NCBI GenBank assembly: GCA_026770025.1
Contig: JAMXDE010000030.1
Location: 282,001 to 346,000, forward strand
Direction: 5' to 3'
Length of the DNA: 64,000 nt
DNA from: Craspedostauros australis
Lineage: Eukaryota > Bacillariophyta > Bacillariophyceae > Mastogloiales > Achnanthaceae
The translations under genes and the position numbers were made by a program. This document shows positions 11,821 through 22,815 of the stretch, one piece after another. Every line of letters begins with the position of its first letter. Position 1 is the stretch's first letter. Below the pieces are notes generated by a model, which saw nothing but the letters and a program-made list of their open reading frames with translations, did no database searches and had not been told where the DNA came from.

Positions 11821-14800
11821 AATCGATGTTAACGCTTATAACGTCTACTTAACGTTTTTCTCACCGTCTTCCATTGCTCAGCGGTTGACTCGATGGAGCC
11901 CACAGATGCGACAAATCGAACATGTCTGTTCGGAGCAGTCTGTACGTCGTCCAGACCCACTTTCATCGTTTTTCCCGTGTCTTGCAGACCAATGGTCGGA
12001 GCAAGGAAGACGTCGGATCTCCAGGTCCAAGCACATTTTCTCGTACAACACGCACGAAGCAAAGCGGGACCTGAGGGTTTACGGCGGTGCAAAAATCGTG
12101 GTATCTGCGCAGTTGGCGGCTCACACATTCCAAAGTGGATTTGACGAGAGCAGGATGGGGAGATGGTGTTGGACTCTATCAGAGGGCAAAGGAAGCATAC
12201 TACTGCAAGCAGTTTCTGCCTACAGGCCATGACAATCCACCAAAGGACACAGTACTGTGTGGGCACGGCAATCAATGGTCCTGGATGCCGAAGGAAGAGA
12301 GGAAGATCCGCATGAAGCATGGACCAGAGACTTGCTGGAGGAACTACACAGATGGAATGTGGAAGGAAACACCATCATGATCCAAGTGGACCTTAACAAT
12401 GACATGCTGGACAGAAACATATCCAAGCAACTGGTCAAGATTGGAATGAAGAATGCGGTGGAAGACAGAATAGGAGAGGAATCCCGACAAGCCACACAAC
12501 AACAGAACAGGAGCAACGTGCCCATCAACACAATCTATGTTACGGAAGGGGGAAGATGGAGAAAGCAGGCTATCTGGCATTTGGGGCTCCAATTCCATCG
12601 GACCATAGAGCAGTATGGACAGACATGAGCTTCGCACAGATCCTGGGGATGAGAATAAAGCCAGTTCGATCCATCATGCCCAATAGACTGGTACTCAGTG
12701 TCGTGCGGGTTGTACAACGCTACAACAACGCTCTTTTCGAAGAATACAGCAACACAACATACACAGACGCGTGGAGGAATTGTTGGCATCAACAAAGGCC
12801 CAAGGATGGACCATGCCATGAGAGAAGCGCCTCCAGTTCAACAAGCTCCTGGAACAAACGAACCAGATCAGGCAGTTTGCGGAGAAAGGGTGCAGAAAGT
12901 TGAAAATTGGGGAAGTTGCATGGTCACCAGAGATACAACACTCTCAGGACGTGATTCAACTCTGGTCACTTGAGGTGAAGCATCTCCTGGGTGTGAAAGT
13001 GAACTCCTCTCTTCGGCGGCAAACCAGAAAGCGGGTAGGCCTCAAGGAAGGCATGAACCTCCAACAAGCGCAGCAAATGTGCTCTGAAGCATACAAAGCC
13101 TACTACAAGAAAAATATAGAGCACACACAAGCGAGGCAAGATCACCTGGTGCGGATGGCAAGACAACGACATGACTCGAACGAACAAGAATACGAAGCTG
13201 CTTTGCAAACTCTCCTGAACAGGGAGAAGCAGTGAGAGCAAGCCGGCTGCCAGAAGCGGCGTTCGGGCAAGGCAAATTGATGACCACCAAAGTTCTGTTA
13301 ATGGACAACGAAGAACAGCTGCATGATTGTAATGAACAGGACGAGATAGTCACGGCGTGCATCCAGGAAAACAAGAAGAGGTTCTCCCAGGCCAACAGCG
13401 CCCCCTGTATGATCGGCCAGGGCATGCAACTCATGGACCGTATATGGATACCAGAACTTGGACAACAGCTCGTTGAGACGGAGGCACCCATACCAGAGAC
13501 AATTGACCCCATGATCAGGGTTCTGTTGGAGTCCCTTGAGTCTATTGTGCAGGACGAGTCAGAACTCGCTGGAATGGAGCATTCGAAGGCCTGGAAAAAG
13601 CAGACGGAGCTCACCAATTCAGAGCTGAGCTGTCCCCATTTTGGTCATTACAAGGCTGCTGCAACGGTTCAGGCACTGGCCCACATGGATACAATGCTGA
13701 TGGAGGCACCATACCAGACCGGGCATTCTCCAAAACCGTGGCAACGCGTTACCAATGTGGAAATTCTCAAGAAGGCGCAAGTGTTCAACATTGAAAATGC
13801 GTACGATACAGCTCATGGACGCGCAGTTCAACCTGAACAACAAGCGGCTTGGCAAGCAGATGATCCAGACGGCGGAGAAGGCCGGCTGGCTATCGGGCTT
13901 TCAGTTAGGGAGCCGAAAGCGCAGATCGGCAATGAGTGTTGCACTGAGCAAGCAGCTCACCATTGTCCTCGGATCCCAACAGAAGGTAGCGGTAGTGTTC
14001 TGTTCCAATGATGCGAAGTCGTGTTACAACAGGATCATACCCAACTGTGCGGCTGCGGCGATGATGGCCGCGGGTGCGAACGAATTGGCTTCAAGGAGCA
14101 TGTTCAACACCCCAAGTGACGCCAGACACCACATCAGCACTGCATACGGAGTGTCCAGCAGGTGCTACAAAAAAGGCACTGACTGCGACATGCATGGCAT
14201 TGGACAAGACAATGGGGCAGGCCCTGCAATCTGGGCTGGTATCAGCTCTGTCATGTTTAAGGCCATGACAAGACTGGGCCACACGTTGGCCTTGGCCAGT
14301 CTGCCGGGAGAGTTCATACCAGTGCTAGGCTTGGCGTTTGTTGATGATACCAACCTGATCCGACTCGAGCAACGGGAGCACGACGGTGCCGATACCAAAG
14401 CCTTGAAACAGACAGTCCAGGATTAGAGCCAACTGCTGCAAGTCACAGGAGGAGCGCTGGTACCGGAGAAGTCAGCATGGTGGGTCATCCAATCCGAGTT
14501 CAACACCGATAAATGGGAACGGCACGATGCCGAGGCCACCACCAGTATTCACATCGATGATGGACATGGTACAAGAGCGGAGATCCCCAACAAGACGATG
14601 GATCAGCTGCTGTTCACCCTGGGCGTGCTCATCAAGTTCGACGGAGACAACGGGGAGCAAGTGAGGCAGTTGTGAAAGAAAGCCAAAGACTTCAGAGGAA
14701 GGATGCGTACTGCGCATATCTCCCCAGAGGACGCAAGATCGGCGCTTACACTGAGATTCATGAAGATGATTGAGTACGCCTTGCTGCTAGTCCAGCTCAC

Positions 14801-17275
14801 CCAGACGCAGTGGCAATACATCATGGCGCCGGCACTACTAGTGTCCCTGCCAAAGATGGGCTGCTCGCAAACCCTGCCAAGAGATCTGGTGAACGGCACG
14901 AAATCCCTTGGAGAGTTGGGCATTGTAAACCCTGCCAATTCCCAGCTGATGACTTAGATTCAGCTGGCTTTCGATGAGGTTCATCGGGGGCCCAGACCGG
15001 CAAGATGATCAAGTGCTCGGTGCAAGCGCTCAAGGAGGAGCTAGGGGTAGGGAGTTCCCTATTCCAATACTCGTATGCTTGGCTTGGACATTGCACAACC
15101 AAATTCTGGATTGTTGGTCTGTGGGGTCAACTACAGGGTACCAGCACTGAGGTGTGCGAAACAACGACGTCCAGCGAAACGCAGCGTGAAAGTGACTCCT
15201 TTCTGATGGATATCTGGATCCGGCAGCAGGTGAAGGGGGCGCAGCTCTACCACCTGAGCATGTGCATCAAAAACTAGGGGTGTTGCGATTGTCAGACATC
15301 GTGTCAGTCGAAGGTACCAGGATCTTGTCGGAGGCACACGACGGAATACGGGCGTCCATCATACCAAGATGATGGGCAAAGCAACCACAGAGATTACCAA
15401 GTGGTTGGTGGAAGGAGTGGCAACAGTGGTGCAGATTGATATGGTACCAAGGAATAACGCTACACTGATCATTGGGCAAGCGGCACTGCGACGACAGCTC
15501 GTGGCGATGGTGGAAGGAGCCATATCAAGATGACATCTTGGACCTGGCTGCCTCTCCAATTCTATGGTATCGACTGTATCAACGAAGCCGGACCCAAAGG
15601 AAGCAGTACACCCAAATCGCGACAGTGACTGAAGCTCCAGCGAACGCCCAGAGAGTCTCTGTGGTTTCCACAGAACGCGGAATTGAATGGGACAGGCATG
15701 TTAGGCTCACAAAGCCTCCTGACGAGCCCACCGCCGCATATGATCCAATTGAAATCCTAGTGGGGGATATGGTGCTCCACGAGGCAACAAGGGAAGCAAG
15801 CCACAACAGCCTTTTGATGGTGAGCGACGGGTCGTCAAAGACAGGCGAGGGACATCAGTATCGATTGCGTTTGACGTCGAATCCCAGCAGTACATGTACT
15901 GCCAAGCGTTTGTTCTGGGGGCCCCAGAAGTTCACAGTGCCTATGGAAGTGAGTTAGCTGGGATATGGGCGTCCCTTGCAATCGTCTTGGAGATTCCAGG
16001 CATTCACGAGGACAGTGTGATCACCATTGCCCTGGACGGCAAGCAGGCGCTCTTGCAAGCACAGGAGGACGACTTGCTACCAAGCCAAAAGAACTGGGAT
16101 GTTCTCACAGAAATCAGGAGGCTCCAATGGCAGATCCTGGCTTTGCTGAAGTGGGAATGGGTGAAGGAGCACCAAGAAGCCACTGGCAAACAGCTGACGG
16201 TGCTGGAGCAGCTCAATGTGGAGGCCGACGAGAAAGCCAAGCAATTCTGGGAAGAAACCTGTCAGAGACCCTACGTGCGAACCTGGTCCACTGACACCGG
16301 CAGGTGGCGACTCCAGCTTTGCAAAGACGACCACTCACACGTAGACCCAGGTGCGATGAATGAGCTCCTTCAGTCTGCCTTGGCGATGAAGTATTGGTCA
16401 TTGAAGTTCCAGTGGGACAGCAACCAGTTGGACCAGGTCGATTGGCGCACGGACAAGGCGGCGCGCCAGTCCAAGCAAAACTGCAGCTTGACCATGTTCA
16501 TTTCGAAGTGGGCCTCTGGATTCATTGGGGTCAACAAGAAGTTGCTCCAGACCGGACAGATGTCATTGGCCAAATGCAAGTTCTGCAGGTGCGACGAAAC
16601 CACCCAGAACGTGTTGCAATGCCCAGAACATCACGAGGCATGGACGATCGCCACCTCGAACCTAGTGGATCGCATGGCGGAGATTGGAACATCCCCACGA
16701 TTGGTTAGGAACATGAGAGTGGGTTTGGTTTGGTGAAATGGAGGAGGAATGTACGCTCGAATGACACACAAAGTGCCATTGGATGGTCCCCACTACTGGT
16801 AGGGCTTCTGCACGAGGACTGAAAAAGCCAGTAGGAGCACTGGATGATGACGCACAAGTGCCGATATCCAGACGCAAAAGCATGGGCTCGGGAAATGGTG
16901 TGATGGATACGGAAAGTGCCCTGGGAGGTGTGGATGACCAGGAACGCCAAAGTGCATGACGAAGAACAACACCCGGCCGCGAGGGACTTGCGTAGGCAGG
17001 TACGGAGACTGATACAAGGTGCAAGCCAGGACATCAACGAATCAGAGCTACATCTACTCCAAGAAGGCTGCAGTATCAAGTACGGTACGGAGGAACAAAT
17101 GAAACAGTGGTTGAACTCTGTGATAGCCATCCAAGTGGCGGTGAAAGTGCGGCGACGATCGCGAACGATACAAGCCGAGAGGCGAGCATGGCGTCGTGGC
17201 TGGGGATGGCTTGAGAAGGGACACTTGACAGCTCGCTCAAAACATTGCCCCACGGGGCCGTGGAGGCGAGGGTAA

Positions 17276-20200
17276 AGCCTTATGGCACATCTATGATGTC
17301 ATCACTGAGTTATTTATTTATTTTCCATACCAAAGAAAAATGTAGTGTGCTCCATGACATTATATAATATAATTATGTGTTGTGTGGTATTCGCAAATGT
17401 TGCTGTTGCAGCTGACGCGCAGGGGTGCCACCACCAACGCTGTGCTGCTTTGCACAACACGCTCGAAGGAGGAAACACGCAACCGAGCCAAATCATCAAC
17501 AACGTGAGGAATCAACGCGACACCGAAACTGCCGCAACATCACCATCCACACCATTGAATACAATCGTGGTCTGACATCGACCGTCGTTGACGTCAGCAT
17601 TTTCGTCCACGCTGAAGACAAGTCAGCCAGGTATTTGTGTCGTAGAAGCTAGCTAATTAAATATGGCCCTAATGGACAACACGCCACATCGTTAGCCAAA
17701 AAAGTCATGTTGTCCGATAAAAATCGGCAGGATACTACCTCTTTGTCCTGAATGGGGTCGTATTGCGAACGATAAGGTTGATGTTTGGGACACCCTACTG
17801 ACAGAAGGGGGCACAACAACGAGTCTCTTGGTGTCGCACGAACACGTCTCTGCCACCACGAGCAACTTTCTCTTCCTTCTCGTGTGTGGCATGCGAGTTG
17901 CTCGTCGTTCGAGTGTGCCTCTCTCTCTCTCTCTCTCTTTCTCTTTGAAGAGGGAGAGACAGCAGCAGCAGCACTCTGGCGGAGGATGTGGGAGGTGGCT
18001 CTGCAGCGGCGACGCAACCTGAGGATTCACTAATAACTCAAGAACAAGGAACGGAGCAGCCGAACTGTCTTCGTCATTTGCTCCGGCGGACAGTCGTGCG
18101 ATACGGTACGGCTGCGGTACGACTGCGGCGCGCCAAGCCGCACGAGCTGCATCTCCATCCACCCACCCGCCAACGGTAGGAAGCGAGCTATTTGCGTTAT
18201 TCGCCTGTCCAGTTTCAACAAACACGATTTCTGAGTTGTGAACTGTGCGTGTCTGGCGTAAAAGCATACATGGTACATGAATACGTTACTCATCCAAACA
18301 AGTATGGCGCCATGCTCGCGCGGTGGTTGAAGATTGTGTTAGTTTGGGGCAGGTCTCTTTGCCTCGTTTTTTGGCACCGAGAATCCAACAGACCACACAA
18401 CACGCGCCACGGTTTGTGGCTCCTGCGTCCCATCATTCGGTCGTGACGCAGTAAAGCATCATACTCATGGCACACGGTACTCCATCGCGTTCCGCGGAGT
18501 GTCGTTTCCAGCATCTCGGGGTTCTGTTGTGTTGGAGTTGCACAACTGACGGACAAAGATGTGATAAGTATTCGCACACAAGACCCCTCTGTGGTGATGC
18601 ATGTCTCCAAAGTGTTTGTCATCCATGGCCTGTGTTGTTTCTGATTGATGCTTTGTGCTACGTACGGCAGCCCGTTCGTACGAGTTTGGTACGTAGTCGT
18701 ATGGTACAGAGAAGCCTGGAGGTTTAAGTCCCTCGGACGTCAAGACCAACCCAAGACCCTCATTTTTATCGTGGTTGCGATAATTCATCGCACATACTTA
18801 TCCTCGAGGCGTGCTCGTTTGTGGATGTGTGTGTTTGACGTTGCCGTGGAACCTGCTCTCCTTGCTGTTGGGTCTGGCTCGGAGCTTGCGTGAGGGCACA
18901 CGGGAAGGGATTGACAAAATGCATGTGTCGTCACTGGGGAAGCGGTTTGAGCAGTTCAACCAACACCAAACCATCCCAGGCACTCCATTTGTCTCTTTGG
19001 GTGCGTTGTTAGAGGGTCTCGTGATTGAACTCTTAGCGTTCATGATTCGTGGCATATGTAACTCATTTCGTATGGAACACGATTCGTTCGGTTGAATGAT
19101 GGCACCACAGAAGCGCATTCCTCATACAACAGCGCTGCAGAGGGAGTGAAAGCAATAAATATTTCCAGCAAATGAAGCGGAGAGGGACCACCCATTTTTT
19201 CTAGTGTTCGTGTCTGTGTTGTTGGTGTTGTTGTGCGGCGCCTGCTCCTGTGATGAGTGTCATAGCCAATAGCATTGTGCGTGTGCTCTACTCTGCAGGC
19301 GATGCACAGGCACGTGCACCCGTATAGGTACGCACGACGGAGTGGGCTCTTCTCAATCCTCCCATAAAGTTTCCATCACACCACAAGAGAGACAACAACA
19401 AACGGCAACAAACGGCGGAGGGAACATCAACATCAACAGCAACGCCAACAACAACAGCAACATCAACAACGCCGTTCACAACAACAATAGCCCAATCCCG
19501 TGATATTCTCTGAGCACAAATCACACCATCGCAACAGAAACATCAATCACTATCCGCACCGTACCACACCCACCCACACCTCAAAACAACACAATCCAGG
19601 CAGCGCAGTTTTAGCACCACCACAACGCCATCACACCACCGTCGATCTCCCGCTCGCAGAACTCATCCCTTGCCACATGACCGCCTGAGGAGCAACATCA
19701 CAACACGGCAACACGGCAACACATCAACACAGAAAGGAACACACGCCATTGCTGCTTGCCTTCGCTCGATCCCCACATAAAACGCGACAAACTCCACTGC
19801 AACAACAGGTACCCAAGCTCTTCCGTGTCACAAATCTCACAACAGGGTGGCAGTCTCCAAGTTCTCAATCTGTTCTCTCTCTGCAGCAGATACAAAGTTC
19901 CTCAACAGGCATCAGAAACAACGAGTCGGAGAGGAAAACGCGGGTATCGCGAACCTTGTCTGCTCTCTCTCTCTCTCTTGCTCCAGTCGGTCGTTGTTGC
20001 AAGCAATCACGCGAGGGCCGGACGCTGCGAGAGGAGTAACGAAGTCTCCACGATTGCCGTTTCTCCCATCCCCGTGCGACTAAGCTGCGAATCGGACACT
20101 GGTACAAATTCGTGCTGTGTCACATCCACACGCTATCCGTTGCCACCAGCAGTGAAAAAGCACAGCAACCTCGGACAGCAGACGAACACGAGCGCACAAC

Positions 20201-20350
20201 TCCCACCCGGCACCCACTCACAAACGTAGCTCACTCCAAACCCTCACCGCAAGAGAAGAAGAAGAAGAAGAAGAAGGCAACAAAGTGACAAGAAACCCCT
20301 CGCGTTCCTGCAAGACACAGCGCTGCCGGCAATATCCAGCCCGTACAACG
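17276..20350. other. Intergenic region and 5' leader of the HMG-box gene
   Basis: The first 70 bp are the AT-rich end of the retroelement. From 17.35 to 19.3 kb I find no credible gene. Frames such as 18811-19095 (+) or 18267-17692 (-) lack any recognised domain, and the latter runs through a CT microsatellite (17919-17940). From about 19.35 kb the plus strand becomes CAACA/CATCA-rich with few G, typical of a 5' untranslated leader, and ends at a strong splice donor at 20351. CT microsatellite at 19963-19980 and AAG repeat at 20252-20275. Confidence 0.5.
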
Positions 20351-20765
20351 GTAAGTTGGAGTGTAGAGATCGCTCTAATCTCATGGTGGACTCGGACTCG
20401 TCGATGCGTCCGTGCGCGCACAATCTCGCATAGTGTTGTCCTTGACCGGTCTCTCCAGCCATCCATCCATCCATCCGCCCACGTATCCTCTCAGGCATCC
20501 AGCACGAAAAGAATGAACCGAACAGTGCGTCAACCATGCAATCGACCATGCAATCGACCATTCAATCGACCATTCAATCAACCATTCAATCAACCATCCA
20601 ATCAACCGCCCAATCCGACGGTCGTTTCGCACCCAAGCACATTGTCAAAGCATTCAAAGACTGATCATTGCGGAAAGAACAGAAGCAGCATGTGTCCCAT
20701 ACAATTACTCATCTTCTGATCCATTCTCTTCCTGTTCATTCTCTCGATGTCGATCACCGTAGCAG
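20351..20765 (+). other. Probable 5'-UTR intron of the HMG-box gene
   Basis: ACG|GTAAGTTGG at 20351 is a near-consensus donor. A pyrimidine-rich tract (20720-20748) and CCGTAGCAG at 20757-20765 make a plausible acceptor, 65 bp before the ATG at 20830. The length of 415 bp matches the other introns in the window. The intron contains the 12-bp repeat at 20530-20614. Confidence 0.5.
20530..20614 (+). repeat. 12-bp tandem repeat (CAATCGACCATN/CAATCAACCATN)
   Basis: About seven imperfect units in a row, G-to-A drifting along the array (CAATCGACCATG, CAATCGACCATT, CAATCAACCATT, then CAATCAACCGCC). It lies in the predicted leader intron of the HMG-box gene. Confidence 0.85.
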
Positions 20766-20829
20766 TGCCAGCAGCATCGCCACAAGCAGCACAAGCAGCC
20801 ACGACCCCGGCCATCAACTGGCTGGAAAG

Positions 20830-22623
20830 ATGAACGTCAACCCACCACTCAAGAACGAGGGCAGCACAGACAGGTCATTCTCCACGAGGAATAGCCCTGT
20901 TCATCACATGGACGATACCGGCACGGTTGTCAAGGCTAGCAACCACAGCTCCAGCCGCACCCGTAGCAGTAGCAGTAGCAACGACAGCACCAACATCCAC
21001 GTCAAGAACAAGAACACGATGGGGACATCGGACAGCAGAGGGGCATTGAACAGATCCATGGATGTGTCGACATGTCCGCGCAATAATCCTGATGATGCTA
21101 CGAATCAGAAGCTCGCACCCAAGTCAACGTCGTCACCACGAATCACACAATCATCAGAACCCCTGAAGGGTCGCAAAGATGCCCTGTCGTCGCAGAAGCC
21201 ATCAGTCGTTAAGACGGGCAAATCGCCGACGTCGAAAACTGATACGAAGATCAAGGAACCGACCTCCGCGAAAAGGAAGGAGGGACCACCGAAGAAGAAG
21301 GTAAAAACAGAGCCAGCCAAGCATGTCGCGGCTGACGACGCCAGCAATGATGGCAATGGTGGCGATAGCGACAACATAACCACCCAAGCAACTCCGCCGG
21401 AAGTTGCCGCCTCCAACACCGCTGCCACCAGCAACGCCGAAGGTGAAAGCACGAACAAGAAGAAGCGAAAGCGCAAGAGCTGGAAAAAGCCAAAGGACAA
21501 GCCGAAACGACCATTGTCCGCATACAACCTCTTCTTCCAAGACGAGAGGGCCAAGATGCTGGGCGATTTGGCGCGGGCAAACAACGACAAGCTGGCGGAT
21601 CCTTTGAAGAAACGTATCCATAGAAAGTCGCACGGTAAGGTCGGCTTCGCAGAGATGGCCAGGGTGATCGGGAGCAAATGGAAGACACTGACCCCAGACG
21701 ACAAGAAGGACTATGAAAAGGATGCTTTGAAGGAGAAGAAACGGTACGAGGTCGAGCTTGATGCCTGGAAGGAGGCGCAGAAGATCAAGTCTCTCAAGCT
21801 CAGTGCCGCTATCGAGCAGCAGCAACAGCAGCAGCAGCAACAACAACAACAACAACAACGAGCTCCACCAACTCAGCAGCAACAGCAGCAAACTCGCACC
21901 GGGCATGTTGATCCAGTAGAGCTGGCAGCTCAAAGACAGGCGAGGATTCTGGCGGCCATGCGGCAGGAGCAGGCCATCCCGTCGGTCCCAGCGTCACTCT
22001 ATCAGATCCATGAGCCTTCTGCAGCATTCGCAGCAGCTGCTGCCATGAGAGAGGAAGAAGCGCGGATCTCCGCCTTGCTCCAACGCAGACGTCACGTCAT
22101 CAACGCACACGCGCATTCGCAGGCACACGAACTTGTGGCCGCGCCGATGACTGCCATGGAGTACATCCGTGCTGCACAAGAACGACGGTACCAGCAAGAA
22201 CACATCGCCCACTGCTATCCACCAGGTGTCGTGGAGATGATGCCTCCCATGTTCCCAAACGCGGCCGCCTCCGCTTCCGCCATAATGCAGCTCCAACAAC
22301 AGCAGCGACAACAGCAGCAACAACAGCAGCAGCAGGAAGAAGAAGTATTGTTGCAACGTCGCCATCAACAATTCCAGCAGCAACAACAAGAGCGAGAGCG
22401 GCAGCAAGAGCAACTGCGCCAGTCTCTGGCTTTGGGTGGCACCCGATTCGTACCAGCAGCCTACATCCCGTCGTCTGCCACCTCAGCCGGGAATGCAGCC
22501 GGGCAACCTGCCATGCCCTCACCAGAGGAAATTGAGTACATGGCAGCAATCCAGGCGGCACGCCAACAGCGTCACCAGTCGGGGCTCGATCCAGCTTCGA
22601 ATCAATTTTACAGGGGGTTATAA
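20830..22623 (+). CDS. HMG-box protein with polyglutamine tracts
   Basis: The first in-frame ATG is at 20830, with A at -3; the frame is open upstream without an ATG, so I take this start (597 aa). The N-terminal 210 residues are Ser/Thr/Lys/Pro-rich with basic nuclear-localisation-like patches (AKRKEGPPKKKVKTEP, NKKKRKRKSWKKPKDK). One HMG box spans residues about 222-312: KPKRPLSAYNLFFQDER, then a loop, ... GFAEMARVIGSKWKTL, DDKKDYEKDALKEKKRYE. It is longer than usual because of an insert of about 20 residues (ANNDKLADPLKKRIHRKSHGK) before helix 2. Two glutamine tracts follow (about residues 327-345 and 487-510), with Ala- and Met-rich segments. HMG boxes bend DNA; a chromatin or transcription role in the nucleus is likely. 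It converges on DONSON, with 192 bp between the stops. Confidence 0.9.
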   Translation: MNVNPPLKNEGSTDRSFSTRNSPVHHMDDTGTVVKASNHSSSRTRSSSSSNDSTNIHVKNKNTMGTSDSRGALNRSMDVSTCPRNNPDDATNQKLAPKSTSSPRITQSSEPLKGRKDALSSQKPSVVKTGKSPTSKTDTKIKEPTSAKRKEGPPKKKVKTEPAKHVAADDASNDGNGGDSDNITTQATPPEVAASNTAATSNAEGESTNKKKRKRKSWKKPKDKPKRPLSAYNLFFQDERAKMLGDLARANNDKLADPLKKRIHRKSHGKVGFAEMARVIGSKWKTLTPDDKKDYEKDALKEKKRYEVELDAWKEAQKIKSLKLSAAIEQQQQQQQQQQQQQQRAPPTQQQQQQTRTGHVDPVELAAQRQARILAAMRQEQAIPSVPASLYQIHEPSAAFAAAAAMREEEARISALLQRRRHVINAHAHSQAHELVAAPMTAMEYIRAAQERRYQQEHIAHCYPPGVVEMMPPMFPNAAASASAIMQLQQQQRQQQQQQQQQEEEVLLQRRHQQFQQQQQERERQQEQLRQSLALGGTRFVPAAYIPSSATSAGNAAGQPAMPSPEEIEYMAAIQAARQQRHQSGLDPASNQFYRGL

Positions 22624-22815
22624 GTGTATATGGTCGCGAAGCACACGGCATGGGTGCCTGTGACGTCTCCACGACGAGTACACTACACCATACTATTACA
22701 CATATGAGAGGTAGCATACAATGATAATATCACACCTCGACAGAAATACGATAGCCATAGACACAGTTTTTTCATCATTTCCAATACTTCTCCCTCGCTC
22801 TCCTTCGTTCCTTCT

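Larger units (their letters stand above)
10790..12000. other. Insertion or expanded segment inside the endonuclease domain
   Basis: About 1.2 kb separates the N-terminal endonuclease block (stop near 10790) from its continuation at about 12010, where the family has only a short loop. The segment holds the two 20-bp repeat arrays and about 580 bp between them without a clear gene (a Lys/Arg/Gln-rich frame at 11083-11415). Near its ends are related but reordered words: AACGTCTATAACGCTT at 10842-10857 and AACGCTTATAACGTCT at 11830-11845. I found no clean terminal repeats or target duplication. Confidence 0.5.
10580..17275 (+). pseudogene. Retrotransposon ORF2 remnant: endonuclease, reverse transcriptase, RNase H
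   Basis: Endonuclease start at 10625-10790 with SDLDMLFMAETNTRWG (catalytic Glu in AETN). The domain resumes near 12010 with SYNTHEAKRDLRVYGG and GRWCWTLSEGKG ... VSAYRP, then VDLNND near 12385 (catalytic Asp/Asn). Linker at 12900-13235. RT begins at 13232 (SCPHFGHYKAAA, SPKPWQRVTNVEILKK), shifts frame near 13775, then carries NNKRLGKQM, motif A FCSNDAKSCYNRI, motif B GIGQDNGAGPAIW and motif C AFVDDTNLI (about 14330). A TAG at 14424 breaks DTKALKQTVQD|SQLLQVTGGALVPEK. RNase H lies at about 15800-16240: SDGS, then after a shift SELAG, LDGK and EADEKA (Asp, Glu, Asp, Asp). A CKFC ... CPEH cysteine/histidine cluster follows near 16590, and a basic tail ends at TAA 17275. At least six frameshifts or stops make it non-functional. 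Confidence 0.85.
7000..17300 (+). mobile_element. Degenerate LINE-like non-LTR retrotransposon (EEP-RT-RNase H)
   Basis: The edges are approximate. A first decayed reading frame (about 7.2-9.5 kb) is followed by a second that carries, in order, an AP-type endonuclease, a linker, a reverse transcriptase and RNase H, all on the plus strand. This is the order of I-superfamily-type LINEs with RNase H. No LTRs flank it. The protein blocks resemble long RT proteins that I know as repetitive in diatom genomes (inference). Frames shift many times and stops interrupt conserved blocks, so it is dead. No poly(A) tail or target duplication is visible; the sequence after the last stop at 17275 is AT-rich with TTATTTATTTATTTT, a plausible 3' end. 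Confidence 0.82.

Noticed and set aside
17692-18267. 191-codon minus-strand frame
   Set aside because: Runs through a CT/GA microsatellite (KERERERE) and has no recognisable domain or splice support.
18811-19095. 94-codon plus-strand frame with hydrophobic start
   Set aside because: Hydrophobic but no clear signal-peptide pattern, with an equally long frame on the other strand; coding not supported.
21105-21933. Leu/Val-rich minus-strand frames that look membrane-like
   Set aside because: They are antisense to CAG/Lys-rich coding sequence of the HMG-box gene, which reads as CTG/CTT leucines on the other strand.
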